Positions 1 to 6,528 of a stretch of DNA of 9,921 nt are shown here, piece by piece. A program made the position numbers and the translations under genes. The stretch is from the NCBI GenBank assembly GCA_030446945.1, contig JAUJMI010000105.1:1-9921 (forward strand), read 5' to 3'. Under the pieces are notes generated by a model. That model saw only the letters and a program-made list of their open reading frames with translations. It had not been told where the DNA came from and did no database searches. The first letter of the stretch is position 1; the number at the start of each line of letters is the position of its first letter. The stretch is from Longimicrobium sp. (lineage in GTDB: Bacteria; Gemmatimonadota; Gemmatimonadetes; Longimicrobiales; Longimicrobiaceae).

Positions 1-188
1 TCGGGCACGTCCGCCGCCCGCAGCGCCACCCCGGCCACTCCGGCCAGTACCCCGAGCGCCGCCAGCGCCACGATCATCTCCAGCAGCGTGGTCCCCGCGC
101 GCGCGGCGCACGGATGCGCGCCGCGGCGCTCCTCCGCGTCTGCGCGCCTCTGCGTGAGACCGCATCCAGCCATGGCCACGCGCATCAT
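1..188 (-). CDS. Minor type II secretion pseudopilin (GspH/I/J-like), N-terminal part, cut by window edge
   Basis: The first 62 codons are visible; the rest lies beyond the left edge. Residues 32-50 carry a class III (prepilin peptidase) signal: G32, then TTLLE with the conserved Glu at +5 (E37), then a hydrophobic helix (MIVALAALGVLAGVAGVAL). Such proteins are cleaved after the Gly by GspO/PilD and enter the pseudopilus through the inner membrane. The mature residue +1 is Thr rather than the usual Phe or Met. The ATG at 188 overlaps the gspF stop (ATGA), so translation is probably coupled; no Shine-Dalgarno is visible. The 32-residue leader is long for this class (often about 6-15), and its residues 10-20 come from a repeat-like DNA segment. 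Position after gspG and gspF suggests GspH, GspI or GspJ; the missing C-terminus is needed to choose. Confident as a pseudopilin, not as to which one. Confidence 0.85.
   Translation of the reverse strand, partial: MMRVAMAGCGLTQRRADAEERRGAHPCAARAGTTLLEMIVALAALGVLAGVAGVALRAADVP
129..160. repeat. Interspersed-repeat-like segment inside the pseudopilin leader
   Basis: On the minus strand this segment is made of imperfect 8-9 base units (ACGCAGAGG, CGCGCAGAC, GCGGAGGAG). From memory, strings of this ACGCAGAGG type are scattered between genes in several GC-rich bacterial genomes. Here one is read through as residues 10-20 of the pseudopilin leader (GLTQRRADAEE). Only one copy is in the window, so calling it a dispersed repeat rests on recall rather than on a second copy. 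Confidence 0.4.
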
Positions 189-1381
189 CCGGCCGGCCGC
201 ACGCTGTACACGGCCTGCAGCAGCGCCGCCGCCACCAGCGCCACCATTCCGCCGAACACCACGATCAGCGACGGCTCCAGCACCCGAACCGCCGCGCGCA
301 CGTGCCCCTCGGCGCGGGCGGACTCGATGCGGGCCACCTGCGCGAGCATCGGCACCAGCCGCCCGCTCTCCTCTCCGGCGCGGATCAGCCTCACGGCGGT
401 CGGAGTGGCCGCCCCGGCCGCCTCCAGCGAAACGGCCAGCCCCGCCCCGCCCAGCACCGCCTCGCGCGCGTCGCCCACCCGCCGCGCGATGGCGGCATCG
501 CCCGTGGCGCGCACCGCGCTCGCCAGCGCCGGCGCCATGGGAACGCCGCTCTCCAGCAGCGCCCCCAGCGCCGCGGCGAAGCGCCCCACCGCCCCCGCGC
601 GCCGCGCCGGACCCACGGCGGGGAGCGCCAGGAGGAAGGCGTGCCACCGCTCGCGCCCCGCCTCGGTGGAGGTCCAGGCGTGGCCCAGAATGAGCCCGGC
701 GATCGCCACGACCAGGGCGGGAAGCCACCCGGCGCGCGCCGCGGCGGCGGCGCCCAGCACCAGCCGCGCGGTGGGCGGAAGCCGCTGGCCCAGGTCCGCC
801 AGGATGGTGGCGAAGCGCGGCAGCACGAAGCCCACCAGCAGGATCACCGACGCGGTGCCCGCCGCCGCCAGGATCAGCGGATAGGCGAGCGCGGCGCGGA
901 CGGCGCCGCGCGTCTCGGCGGCCGCCTCGGTGAGCTCGGCCGCGCGGGTGACGGCGGCGGAGAGCCCGCTGCCGCCCTCTCCCGCCTGCACCAGCCCCAC
1001 CACCAGCGGCGGAAAGGCGACCGGCGCCGCGGCGAGGGCGGCGGCCAGCGACTTCCCCTCGCGCACGGCGGCGCGCAGCTCCGGGAGCGCGGGGCGCCAC
1101 GAGGCGGGGACCAGGTCGTCCAGCGCCGCGAGCGAGCGGGCCAGCGGCAGCCCGCTCTCCAGCAGGGTGGCGAGCACGCGCAGCCCCACCGCCAGGTCGG
1201 CGGAGGAAAGCCCCGGGCGGTGCACCGCCGCGCCGCGCTCGGCGCGCAGCTCCAGCGGGAAGAGCCCGCGAGCGAAGAGCTGCTCGCGGGCGGCCTCGGG
1301 AGTCTCGGCGCGCACGGTGCCCTGCTCCAGGAGGCCGCTGGCGTGCGCGGCGCGGTACTGCCAGCTCGTCCCCTCGCTCAC
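185..1381 (-). CDS. gspF: Type II secretion system inner-membrane platform protein GspF
   Basis: 398 residues, the usual GspF length. GspF is the polytopic inner-membrane protein that couples GspE ATP hydrolysis to pseudopilus assembly. It shows the family's internal duplication: LLESGLPLARSL (73-84) with GEGGSGL (134-140) in the first T2SSF domain, and LLESGVPMAPAL (275-286) with GEESGRL (336-342) in the second. Three likely membrane helices lie at about 168-188, 218-236 and 369-391. The start is GTG at 1381: it overlaps the gspG stop as GTGA, has a strong GGAGGAG eight bases upstream (1390-1396), and gives the expected N-terminus (VSEGTSWQYRA). The same frame stays open upstream to 1819, but that part is a shadow of gspG. 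The stop overlaps the next gene by four bases. PilC of type IV pili is the same superfamily; the GspG neighbour favours T2SS. Confidence 0.95.
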   Translation of the reverse strand: MSEGTSWQYRAAHASGLLEQGTVRAETPEAAREQLFARGLFPLELRAERGAAVHRPGLSSADLAVGLRVLATLLESGLPLARSLAALDDLVPASWRPALPELRAAVREGKSLAAALAAAPVAFPPLVVGLVQAGEGGSGLSAAVTRAAELTEAAAETRGAVRAALAYPLILAAAGTASVILLVGFVLPRFATILADLGQRLPPTARLVLGAAAAARAGWLPALVVAIAGLILGHAWTSTEAGRERWHAFLLALPAVGPARRAGAVGRFAAALGALLESGVPMAPALASAVRATGDAAIARRVGDAREAVLGGAGLAVSLEAAGAATPTAVRLIRAGEESGRLVPMLAQVARIESARAEGHVRAAVRVLEPSLIVVFGGMVALVAAALLQAVYSVRPAG

Positions 1382-1836
1382 TGCGGGCGCTCCTCCCCCC
1401 ACGAAGTGAGGTCGGCGTCCTCGCCAGTGCCCCCCTCGCGTCCGTCGCGCCCAAGGGTGAACAGGTCGTAGCCCGCGGGGTTGGCCCGGCCGGGGGAGAG
1501 GTACTGGTAAGGGCGGCCCCAGGGGTCCGCGGGGAGCGCGCGCTTCAGGTACGGTCCGCGCCAGTTGGGCGGCGGGTCGCCGGCGGAGGGCGCGGTGCGC
1601 AGCGCGGCCAGCCCCTGCTCGGTGGAGGGGTAGGCGTGGTTGTCCAGCCGGTACTGGTCCAGCGCCAGCCCCAGCATCTCGATCTGGCTGCGGGCGGCGC
1701 CCGAGTTGGCGTCGCTCAGGTTGCGTAGGACCTCGGGCCCCACCACCGCCGCCAGCACGGCGATGATGGCGAGCACCACAAGCATCTCCACCAGCGTGAA
1801 CCCCGCCGCGGCGCGGCACCTATTCCTGGACCACAC
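1378..1836 (-). CDS. gspG: Type II secretion system major pseudopilin GspG
   Basis: 152 residues, normal for GspG. This is the main subunit of the periplasmic pseudopilus. A 12-residue leader ends in Gly12, followed by FTLVE (Glu17 at +5) and a hydrophobic helix, MLVVLAIIAVLAAVVG. Further family hallmarks are YPSTEQGLAAL, the DPWGRPYQYLSPG block, and a C-terminal GRDGREGGTGEDADLTSW loop that matches the calcium-binding end of GspG and separates it from type IV pilins. The start is GTG at 1836, with a GGAGGAGGT Shine-Dalgarno at 1842-1850 lying inside the end of gspE. The reading frame overlaps gspE by 17 bases and gspF by 4, so the three are surely cotranscribed. No alternative start gives a sensible short leader. 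Confidence 0.96.
   Translation of the reverse strand: MWSRNRCRAAAGFTLVEMLVVLAIIAVLAAVVGPEVLRNLSDANSGAARSQIEMLGLALDQYRLDNHAYPSTEQGLAALRTAPSAGDPPPNWRGPYLKRALPADPWGRPYQYLSPGRANPAGYDLFTLGRDGREGGTGEDADLTSWGEERPQ
1390..1396 (-). promoter_or_regulatory. Ribosome binding site of gspF
   Basis: GGAGGAG on the minus strand, eight bases before the GTG at 1381 and inside the end of gspG. It decides the gspF start, because no ATG exists in frame near the gene junction. Confidence 0.8.
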
Positions 1837-3316
1837 GAACGACCTCCTCCACGGTTGTCAGTTCCCGCGCCACCTTGTCCCACGCGTCCGCGCGCATCGG
1901 CGCCATCCCGCCGGCAAGCGCCCGCTCGCGCAGCTCGGATCGGGGGGCGCGGCGCACGATGGCGTCGCGCAGCACGTCGTCCACCTCCACCAGCTCGAAC
2001 ACCCCCAGCCGCCCCCGGAACCCCGTGCCGCGGCAGAGCGGGCACCCGGCGCCGCGCACGAAGCGGGGCGGAAGGGGGAGCCCGGCGCCCATGCGCGCGA
2101 CCGCCTCGCGCGGGGGGTCGTATCCGGCCGCGCAGGCGCCGCACACCCGCCGCACCAGCCGCTGCGCGAGGACCGCGTCCAGCGTGGCGGCCACCAGGTA
2201 GTCCGGCACCCCCAGGTCCAGCAGGCGCGGGATGGCCCCGACCGCGTCGTTGGTGTGCAGGGTGGAGAAAACCATGTGCCCGGTCATCGCCGCCTGCACC
2301 GCCACCTCCGCCGTCTCCGGGTCGCGCATCTCGCCCACCATCACCACGTCCGGATCCTGGCGCAGAATGGACCGCAGCGCCGCGCCAAAGGTGACCCCCG
2401 CCTGCCGGTGCACCGGCACCTGGGCGACGCCCGCGAGCTGGTACTCCACGGGATCCTCCACCGTCACCACCTTCTCGGCCAGCATGTCGCGCAGCCCCAG
2501 GGCGGCGTACAGCGTGGTGGTTTTTCCGCTCCCGGTGGGCCCGGTCACCAGCACCATTCCGTGCGGCCGGCGGGCGAGGCGGCCCATCCGCTCGAACGTC
2601 CCCTCCGGCATCCCCAGCTCGCCCAGGGCCACGGGGCGCCCGCCGCGGTCGAGCAGGCGCAGCACCACGCTCTCGCCGAAGAGGGTGGGGACGGTGGAGA
2701 CGCGCAGGTCCAGCTCGCGCGCCTCCAGCCGCACGCGGATGCGCCCGTCCTGCGGGCGCCGCCGCTCGGCGATGTCCAGCTCGGCCAGCAGCTTGATGCG
2801 GCTGACGACGGCGTGGTGCAGCTCGGCCGGCGGCTCGGGGGCGGGGGTGAGCACCCCGTCCAGCCGGAAGCGCGCGGAAAGGCCGCTGCGCCCCGCCTCC
2901 AGGTGGATGTCGCTGGCGCCCGCGTCGTAGGCGTCGCGCACCAGCAGGTTGACGTAGCGGATGACGGGCGGCTGGCTGGCCAGGTCGCGCACGTCGGCCG
3001 CCAGCTCGTCGTCGCCCTGCACGCGCGCCAGTTCGATGCGCCGCTCCGAGTGCGTGGTGAGCCGCTCGATCAGCCGCTCCACCTCTTCGGCGGACGCCTC
3101 CTCCGCCACGGCGGGACGCCCGTACGCGAAGGCGATCTCGTCCAGGGCGTCCAGGCGCGCGCCCGGCGCGGCCACGACGACCAGCGCGCCCCCTGCCTCG
3201 ATGCGATGGGGGCAGACGCGGTGATGGAAAAGAAACTCGCGCGAAAGGCCCTCGGCCAGCGGGAGGTCGCCGTCCGGCGCAGCCGAAGTTGCCACGGAAT
3301 CGTTAGCGGTTAACAT
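1820..3316 (-). CDS. gspE: Type II secretion system assembly ATPase GspE
   Basis: 498 residues, the usual GspE length. This cytoplasmic hexameric ATPase drives pseudopilus extension. Residues about 20-90 match the N-terminal MshEN/T2SSE_N region that docks to the inner-membrane partner. The catalytic half has Walker A GPTGSGKT (259-266), the Asp box TVEDPVEY (285-292), Walker B DPDVVMVGEMRDPETA (321-336) and the His box STLHTNDA (351-358). Cys392/Cys395 and Cys425/Cys428 form the CxxC pairs of the GspE/PilB zinc module. ATG at 3316 is the only good start; no clear Shine-Dalgarno precedes it, which fits the nearby promoter and a near-leaderless message. It is first in the visible operon. PilB is the main alternative; the adjacent GspG argues for T2SS. 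Confidence 0.95.
   Translation of the reverse strand: MLTANDSVATSAAPDGDLPLAEGLSREFLFHHRVCPHRIEAGGALVVVAAPGARLDALDEIAFAYGRPAVAEEASAEEVERLIERLTTHSERRIELARVQGDDELAADVRDLASQPPVIRYVNLLVRDAYDAGASDIHLEAGRSGLSARFRLDGVLTPAPEPPAELHHAVVSRIKLLAELDIAERRRPQDGRIRVRLEARELDLRVSTVPTLFGESVVLRLLDRGGRPVALGELGMPEGTFERMGRLARRPHGMVLVTGPTGSGKTTTLYAALGLRDMLAEKVVTVEDPVEYQLAGVAQVPVHRQAGVTFGAALRSILRQDPDVVMVGEMRDPETAEVAVQAAMTGHMVFSTLHTNDAVGAIPRLLDLGVPDYLVAATLDAVLAQRLVRRVCGACAAGYDPPREAVARMGAGLPLPPRFVRGAGCPLCRGTGFRGRLGVFELVEVDDVLRDAIVRRAPRSELRERALAGGMAPMRADAWDKVARELTTVEEVVRVVQE
1842..1850 (-). promoter_or_regulatory. Ribosome binding site of gspG
   Basis: GGAGGAGGT on the minus strand, five bases before the GTG at 1836. 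It lies in the last codons of gspE and supports independent ribosome loading on gspG despite the overlap. Confidence 0.8.
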
Positions 3317-3324
3317 GAAACGTC

Positions 3325-3353
3325 TTTATGTTGGCTGGAGGTAACTCTATCAA
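3325..3353 (-). promoter_or_regulatory. Candidate sigma70-type promoter for the gsp operon
   Basis: On the minus strand, TTGATA (3348-3353, 5 of 6 to the -35 consensus) is separated by exactly 17 bases from CATAAA (3325-3330, 4 of 6 to the -10). It lies in an AT-richer pocket in otherwise GC-rich DNA. The -10 box ends eight bases before the gspE ATG, so transcription would begin at or within about two bases of the start codon. No experiment supports it. Confidence 0.5.
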
Positions 3354-3597
3354 GAATCTGCGGTTAGTGCAACCCGTCGCGGGCTGGCTGCCGTTTCGGG
3401 GCCCCGCCGGTAGAGCGGGCGTTTAGCTGGTCGGGCGGGAAGGTTCGGTCACCGCGACTCCCGCCAGGAACATTTGGCGCGAAGACGGGATACATCGTGG
3501 CAGAAGCGAATCACGCGGGGGCCAGGATGGCGATTTGGCGCTGGCCCGCGTTTTGATCCGCCTGCGCTGGCTTGCACCCCCGCCCGTACCCTTACGC

Positions 3598-3601
3598 GGA
3601 G
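3598..3601 (+). promoter_or_regulatory. Shine-Dalgarno of the M1 peptidase (decides a TTG start)
   Basis: GGAG seven bases before TTG at 3609. There is no in-frame ATG or GTG near the signal peptide, so this motif is the main reason for placing the start at TTG. Confidence 0.7.
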
Positions 3602-3608
3602 ACCGGTC

Positions 3609-5594
3609 TTGAGGAACTTCGTCAGCCACGCGGCTGTCCTTGCCACGCTCGCCACTGCCGGCGCCTGCGCGCCGGTGGCCGAGCCCATCGTACGGCCGCT
3701 TCCCACCGGCGCCGCGCTGGACACGGCGGGCCGCGCATTCGTGCAGAGCGTGGTGCCGCCGCAGGAGTTCCAGGCGGCGGTGCAGCGCGGCACCCGCAGC
3801 GAGACGGGCGCGCCGGGCCGGGGCTACTGGCAGAACCGGGTGCGCTACACCATCCGCGCCGAGGTGGACCCGCGCACGCCGCGCGTGACCGGGTCGGAGC
3901 GGATCGTGTACGTCAACAACTCGCCCGACTCGCTCCCCGTCATAACCATGAACTTCTACCAGAACCTGTTCCGGCAGGCTACGGGGGGGCTCAACGTGAC
4001 CCGCTTCCAGGTGGCGGGGCAGACTCTGGGCGAGGTGTCGCAGCCGGACTACGAGGCCAACCAGCGCGAGGGCCGCCGCACCGCCGGCTACCTGGTGAGC
4101 GGCACGCTGGCCCGCGTGCTCCTGCCGCGCGCCCTGCCCTCGGGCGACAGCATCGTCTTCGACATCGACTGGAACTTCAAGGTGCCGCCCGGCACCGCGC
4201 CCCGCACCGGCTTCGAAGACGCGCTGGGCGGCCGCGTGCTGCAGGTGGCGCAGTGGTATCCGCAGATCGCCGTGTACGACGACGTGGTGGGGCGGGACGT
4301 GACGGCGTACCAGGAGCAGGGCGAGTTCTACCTGGACTACGGCGACTGGGACGTGCAGCTCACCCTTCCCGCCCAGTACCTGGTGACGGCCACGGGGACG
4401 CTGCAGAACCCGGAGCAGGTGCTGACGCCCGAGACGCGCGCGCGCCTCGCCCGCGCCATGCAGACGGACTCCGTCACCCACGTGGTGACGCGCGCGGAGC
4501 TGGACCGGGCGACCCTCCCCGGGACGAATGGGCGCGTGACGTGGCGCTTCCGGGCGGAGAACGTGCGCGACTTCGCCTTCGCCACCTCCAACCGCTACCT
4601 GTGGGACGTCACCCGCGGCACCATCCCGACCGGCAACGGCGGGACGCGGCACATCCCGGTGCACGCGATGTACCGGCCCGGCGCCCCCTTTTGGGACCGC
4701 GCGGTACGCCACGCGGACCAGTCCGTCGAGTTCCTGAGCCGGCAGATGGTGCCGTACATCTACCCGCAGCTCAGCGTCAGCGAGGGGCCGATCTACGGGA
4801 TGGAGTACCCGATGCTGGTCTTCGTGGGGAAGCCCACGGGGCAGGAGGAGCGGCTGTACGAGGTGATCGCGCACGAGGTGGGTCACGAGTGGCTCCCCAT
4901 GATGGTGGGCCAGGACGAGGCCGCCTTCCCCTGGATGGACGAGGGGATCACCACCTACATGGAGGCGCTGGCGTTCCAGGACTACTTCCCGCGCTCCAAC
5001 CACTGGGCGGAACCGCGCGCGCAGGTACTGCAGGCGACCAGCGCCGCCGGCAGCCGCCTGCAGCCGCTGATGACACACGGCGACCAGCAGAACGCGCAGC
5101 TCTACGGCGTCACGGCCTACTACAAGCCGGGGCTGCTGATGCGCTCGCTGCAGGCGACGCTGGGCGACGAGGTGTTCTTCCGCGGGATGCGCACCTACAT
5201 GAACGAGTGGATGCTGAAGCACCCGTACCCGTGGGACTTCTTCAACACGATGGAGCGGGTGTCGGGGCGCGACCTGGACTGGTTGTGGTACCCGTACTTC
5301 TTTCGCAACGTGAGCTTCGACCAGGGGATCGCGGCGGTGTCGACGGCCGGGGACTCGGTGCGCGTGTCGGTGCGCGACTTCGGCCAGGCGCCCGGCCCCA
5401 CCTTTCTGACGGTGACGATGCGCGACGGCACCACCGCCCGCGCCACCATCCCGGTGGAGCGCTGGCTGCAGCCCTCCACCCGCCTGCAGACCGTCACGCT
5501 GCGGGTGAACGGCCCGGTGGCCCGCGTGGAGCTGGACCCGGAGCAGTACTTCCTGGACGTGAACCGGCGGAACAACGTCTGGGCGGGGAAGTAG
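3609..5594 (+). CDS. Exported M1-family zinc metallopeptidase (aminopeptidase), probable lipoprotein
   Basis: 661 residues from TTG at 3609. Residues 1-20 form a signal peptide (a short, weakly charged start, hydrophobic AAVLATLATAGA) with Cys20. The pre-Cys residues are AGA, not the classic LAG, so lipidation is likely but not certain. The gluzincin motif is complete: HEVGH with zinc ligands His422 and His426, catalytic Glu423, and third ligand Glu445 in WMDEG, the exact HExxH-x18-E spacing of M1. Upstream GMEYP (397-401) takes the place of the GAMEN exopeptidase motif. The TAYYKPG segment (Tyr504/505) matches the region of the catalytic Tyr. An N-terminal beta domain (about 50-320) and a short C-terminal beta domain (about 560-661) flank the catalytic part. 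Its likely job is removing N-terminal residues from peptides outside the cytoplasm. It is divergent to gspE; a GC hairpin follows its stop. Confidence 0.92.
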   Translation: MRNFVSHAAVLATLATAGACAPVAEPIVRPLPTGAALDTAGRAFVQSVVPPQEFQAAVQRGTRSETGAPGRGYWQNRVRYTIRAEVDPRTPRVTGSERIVYVNNSPDSLPVITMNFYQNLFRQATGGLNVTRFQVAGQTLGEVSQPDYEANQREGRRTAGYLVSGTLARVLLPRALPSGDSIVFDIDWNFKVPPGTAPRTGFEDALGGRVLQVAQWYPQIAVYDDVVGRDVTAYQEQGEFYLDYGDWDVQLTLPAQYLVTATGTLQNPEQVLTPETRARLARAMQTDSVTHVVTRAELDRATLPGTNGRVTWRFRAENVRDFAFATSNRYLWDVTRGTIPTGNGGTRHIPVHAMYRPGAPFWDRAVRHADQSVEFLSRQMVPYIYPQLSVSEGPIYGMEYPMLVFVGKPTGQEERLYEVIAHEVGHEWLPMMVGQDEAAFPWMDEGITTYMEALAFQDYFPRSNHWAEPRAQVLQATSAAGSRLQPLMTHGDQQNAQLYGVTAYYKPGLLMRSLQATLGDEVFFRGMRTYMNEWMLKHPYPWDFFNTMERVSGRDLDWLWYPYFFRNVSFDQGIAAVSTAGDSVRVSVRDFGQAPGPTFLTVTMRDGTTARATIPVERWLQPSTRLQTVTLRVNGPVARVELDPEQYFLDVNRRNNVWAGK

Positions 5595-5609
5595 GGGCGG
5601 TTGATGGGG

Positions 5610-5632
5610 GCGGCCGGCACTGGGCCGGCCGC
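5610..5632 (+). terminator. GC hairpin after the M1 peptidase, possible terminator
   Basis: A perfect 9-bp stem GCGGCCGGC/GCCGGCCGC with a five-base loop, 15 bases after the peptidase stop. No T-run follows, so it is not a classic intrinsic terminator. It may instead protect the mRNA end or be the leading part of the REP-like element beginning at 5639. Confidence 0.4.
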
Positions 5633-5638
5633 TGAGCA

Positions 5639-5694
5639 CCGGGGGCGGAAGCCCCCGGCTGGAACCACGGGAAGACCGCTGAAGCGGTCTCGAG
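5639..5694 (+). repeat. REP-like twin-hairpin element, copy A
   Basis: Hairpin 1 is CCGGGGGC-GGAA-GCCCCCGG (5639-5658). After a linker CTGGAACCACGGGA comes hairpin 2, AGACCGC-TGAA-GCGGTCT (5673-5690). Copies B (9866-9921) and C (5934-5985, minus) have the same plan with different stem sequences, so base pairing rather than sequence is kept. Copy B shares the linker ends (CTGsAAC and CGGGAAG). Confidence 0.75.
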
Positions 5695-5731
5695 TGCCGC
5701 GAGTGGTGGAGCGGTTTCGAAGCGCCTGACG

Positions 5732-5778
5732 GCCCCCTTTTGTCGCACCGCCCTCCGGGGTGGACGAGGAAAGGGGGC
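5732..5778. repeat. Long inverted repeat with 9-bp stem
   Basis: GCCCCCTTT (5732-5740) pairs perfectly with AAAGGGGGC (5770-5778) across 29 bases. The loop can form a smaller CACC/GGTG hairpin. A short CTTTCCC follows. It could be a weak terminator for the upstream transcript or part of a mobile palindromic repeat; neither is proved. Confidence 0.4.
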
Positions 5779-5933
5779 TTTCCCGTGGCGACCGGCGCAT
5801 GGTGAGGGCGGGGTCTCGCGCCGGCGGTCGGAAAACGCGTTCGCGCAGCCGGACTCCGCGTGGCTCCAGCGGCCTTCATTTCCTGGTACGGGCGGCTGGC
5901 GCGGCCGCCGCTACGCGCGCGGATCCCGCCCCC

Positions 5934-5985
5934 AGGTCCGCGCAGGCGGACTTTGTGCTGTCGGTGCCGCGAGCTCACTCGCCCT
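5934..5985 (-). repeat. REP-like twin-hairpin element, copy C (reverse orientation)
   Basis: Read on the minus strand: hairpin 1 GCGAG-TGAG-CTCGC (5969-5982), a 16-base linker, then hairpin 2 GTCCGC-CTGC-GCGGAC (5936-5951) preceded by A. Copy B also has a 16-base linker, the loops are of the same type (TGAN, then CTNC), and hairpin 2 also opens with AG. It faces copy A about 240 bases away. Confidence 0.65.
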
Positions 5986-6069
5986 CCCTTTCGCACCACG
6001 GCACCTGCCCCTATCCTTCCGGGACACCCCTCATATCCCACCCGCATGCCCCACCGCGACACCCTGCTG

Positions 6070-6085
6070 CGCATTTATGAATGCG
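6070..6085. promoter_or_regulatory. Palindrome over the remnant's start codon
   Basis: CGCATT-TATG-AATGCG, a perfect 6-bp stem whose loop holds the ATG at 6077. It may be an operator-like palindrome or an accidental hairpin. Confidence 0.3.
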
Positions 6086-6235
6086 GAGAGCCCCAACGGA
6101 GCGCTCCGCGAACTTGTGCGCGCGCGCCGACGAGCTGACGCGCGCCGAGGAGGAGCGATACAAGCTCCGCCAGCGCGCCGAGGAGAGCGAGGCGCTGCAC
6201 GTGCTGGGGCTGGCCGCCCCGCGGCACGTGGTAGA
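6077..6235 (+). pseudogene. Frameshifted, truncated remnant of a GAF-type sensor histidine kinase
   Basis: From ATG 6077 the reading begins MNAESPNGALRELVRAR, then must shift frame in the CG run at 6119-6127. In the new frame it continues ADELTRAEEERYKLRQRAEE and SEALHVLGLAA. That second part closely matches residues about 147-174 of the intact kinase at 6529-8226 (REECGRLRERAEETEAL, DVLGLAA): the coiled coil and the entry to the GAF domain. Adding one CG dinucleotide to the run would join the two parts into one helix, so a 2-base slippage deletion is a simple cause. After about 6220 the match stops, with no GAF, HisKA or HATPase. The remnant sits directly upstream of its paralogue, suggesting an old tandem duplicate or a recombination scar. 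A short expressed coiled-coil peptide is a less likely alternative. Confidence 0.6.
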
Positions 6236-6528
6236 CGGGACCTGCGTGTCCGCCCGCCCATCCTCCGCCGTCGCGCGCCGGCGGCAAGGGACACCGACGG
6301 TGCGGCACCCGTGCCCCAGACGGCGCGCAGGCACCCCGCACCTTTACGCCTCATTTCACCCGCCGGCAAGCAACAGCACCCTCCGGACGGGCGTAGATCC
6401 AGCAACGGCGCGGGTTTCCCGCAACCGCAGCATACGGGAATCGTGGCGTCGCGAAAGGGGCGAAGGCGGCACGGAACGTGTAGCCGGTCCACACCGCCCG
6501 TCGGCAGATCCTCCCACCGGGTGGTGCC
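6236..6528. other. Non-coding leader region upstream of the histidine kinase
   Basis: About 290 bases with no supportable gene. It should contain the promoter of the kinase operon, but I cannot point to a convincing -35/-10 pair. An 11-base quasi-palindrome CCACCGGGTGG (6514-6524) lies just before the kinase start and overlaps its weak GGGTGG ribosome-binding segment. It could therefore affect translation or bind a protein. Confidence 0.45.

Larger units (their letters stand above)
3317..3608. other. Divergent intergenic region between gspE and the M1 peptidase
   Basis: 292 bases with no convincing gene. It holds the gspE promoter candidate at its left end, a perfect 10-base palindrome CGGGGCCCCG at 3397-3406, and several short GC hairpins. 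An in-frame extension of the peptidase ORF to a TTG at 3474 reads through the right half, but its composition is not protein-like. I find no clear -35/-10 pair for the peptidase. Confidence 0.6.
5595..6069. other. Repeat-rich intergenic region, no gene
   Basis: About 475 bases between the peptidase and the kinase remnant. ORFs crossing it are rich in Arg, Ala, Pro and Gly, with no recognisable domain or ribosome binding site. The contents are hairpins at 5610, 5639-5694, 5732-5778 and 5934-5985, plus a 7-bp inverted repeat CCGGCGC/GCGCCGG at 5792-5798 and 5818-5824. No tRNA or known ncRNA was seen. Confidence 0.6.

Noticed and set aside
1640..3313. 557-codon plus-strand frame opposite gspE
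   Set aside because: It is antisense to a gene with all GspE motifs. The translation is His/Arg/Gln-rich with no fold, so it is a shadow.
185..3316. Type IV pilus (PilB/PilC/pilin) rather than type II secretion
   Set aside because: GspE and GspF alone could be either, but the GspG C-terminal GRDGREGGTGEDADLTSW calcium-loop pattern and the YPSTEQGL motif are typical of T2SS.
3423..6074. 883-codon open frame on the minus strand opposite the M1 peptidase
   Set aside because: It is a mirror of GC-rich codon bias in the peptidase. Its product is low-complexity Arg/His/Val/Ala with no domain, while the plus-strand frame has a complete M1 active site.
5760..6080. Small gene of 106 codons at 5760-6080
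   Set aside because: It lacks a ribosome binding site, reads through the REP-like copy C, and has a low-complexity Arg/Ser/Pro composition.
5595..6528. CRISPR array, tRNA or known structured RNA in the gene-poor stretch
   Set aside because: The hairpins are few and unevenly spaced, with differing stems and no spacer pattern. No cloverleaf or rRNA signature was seen.
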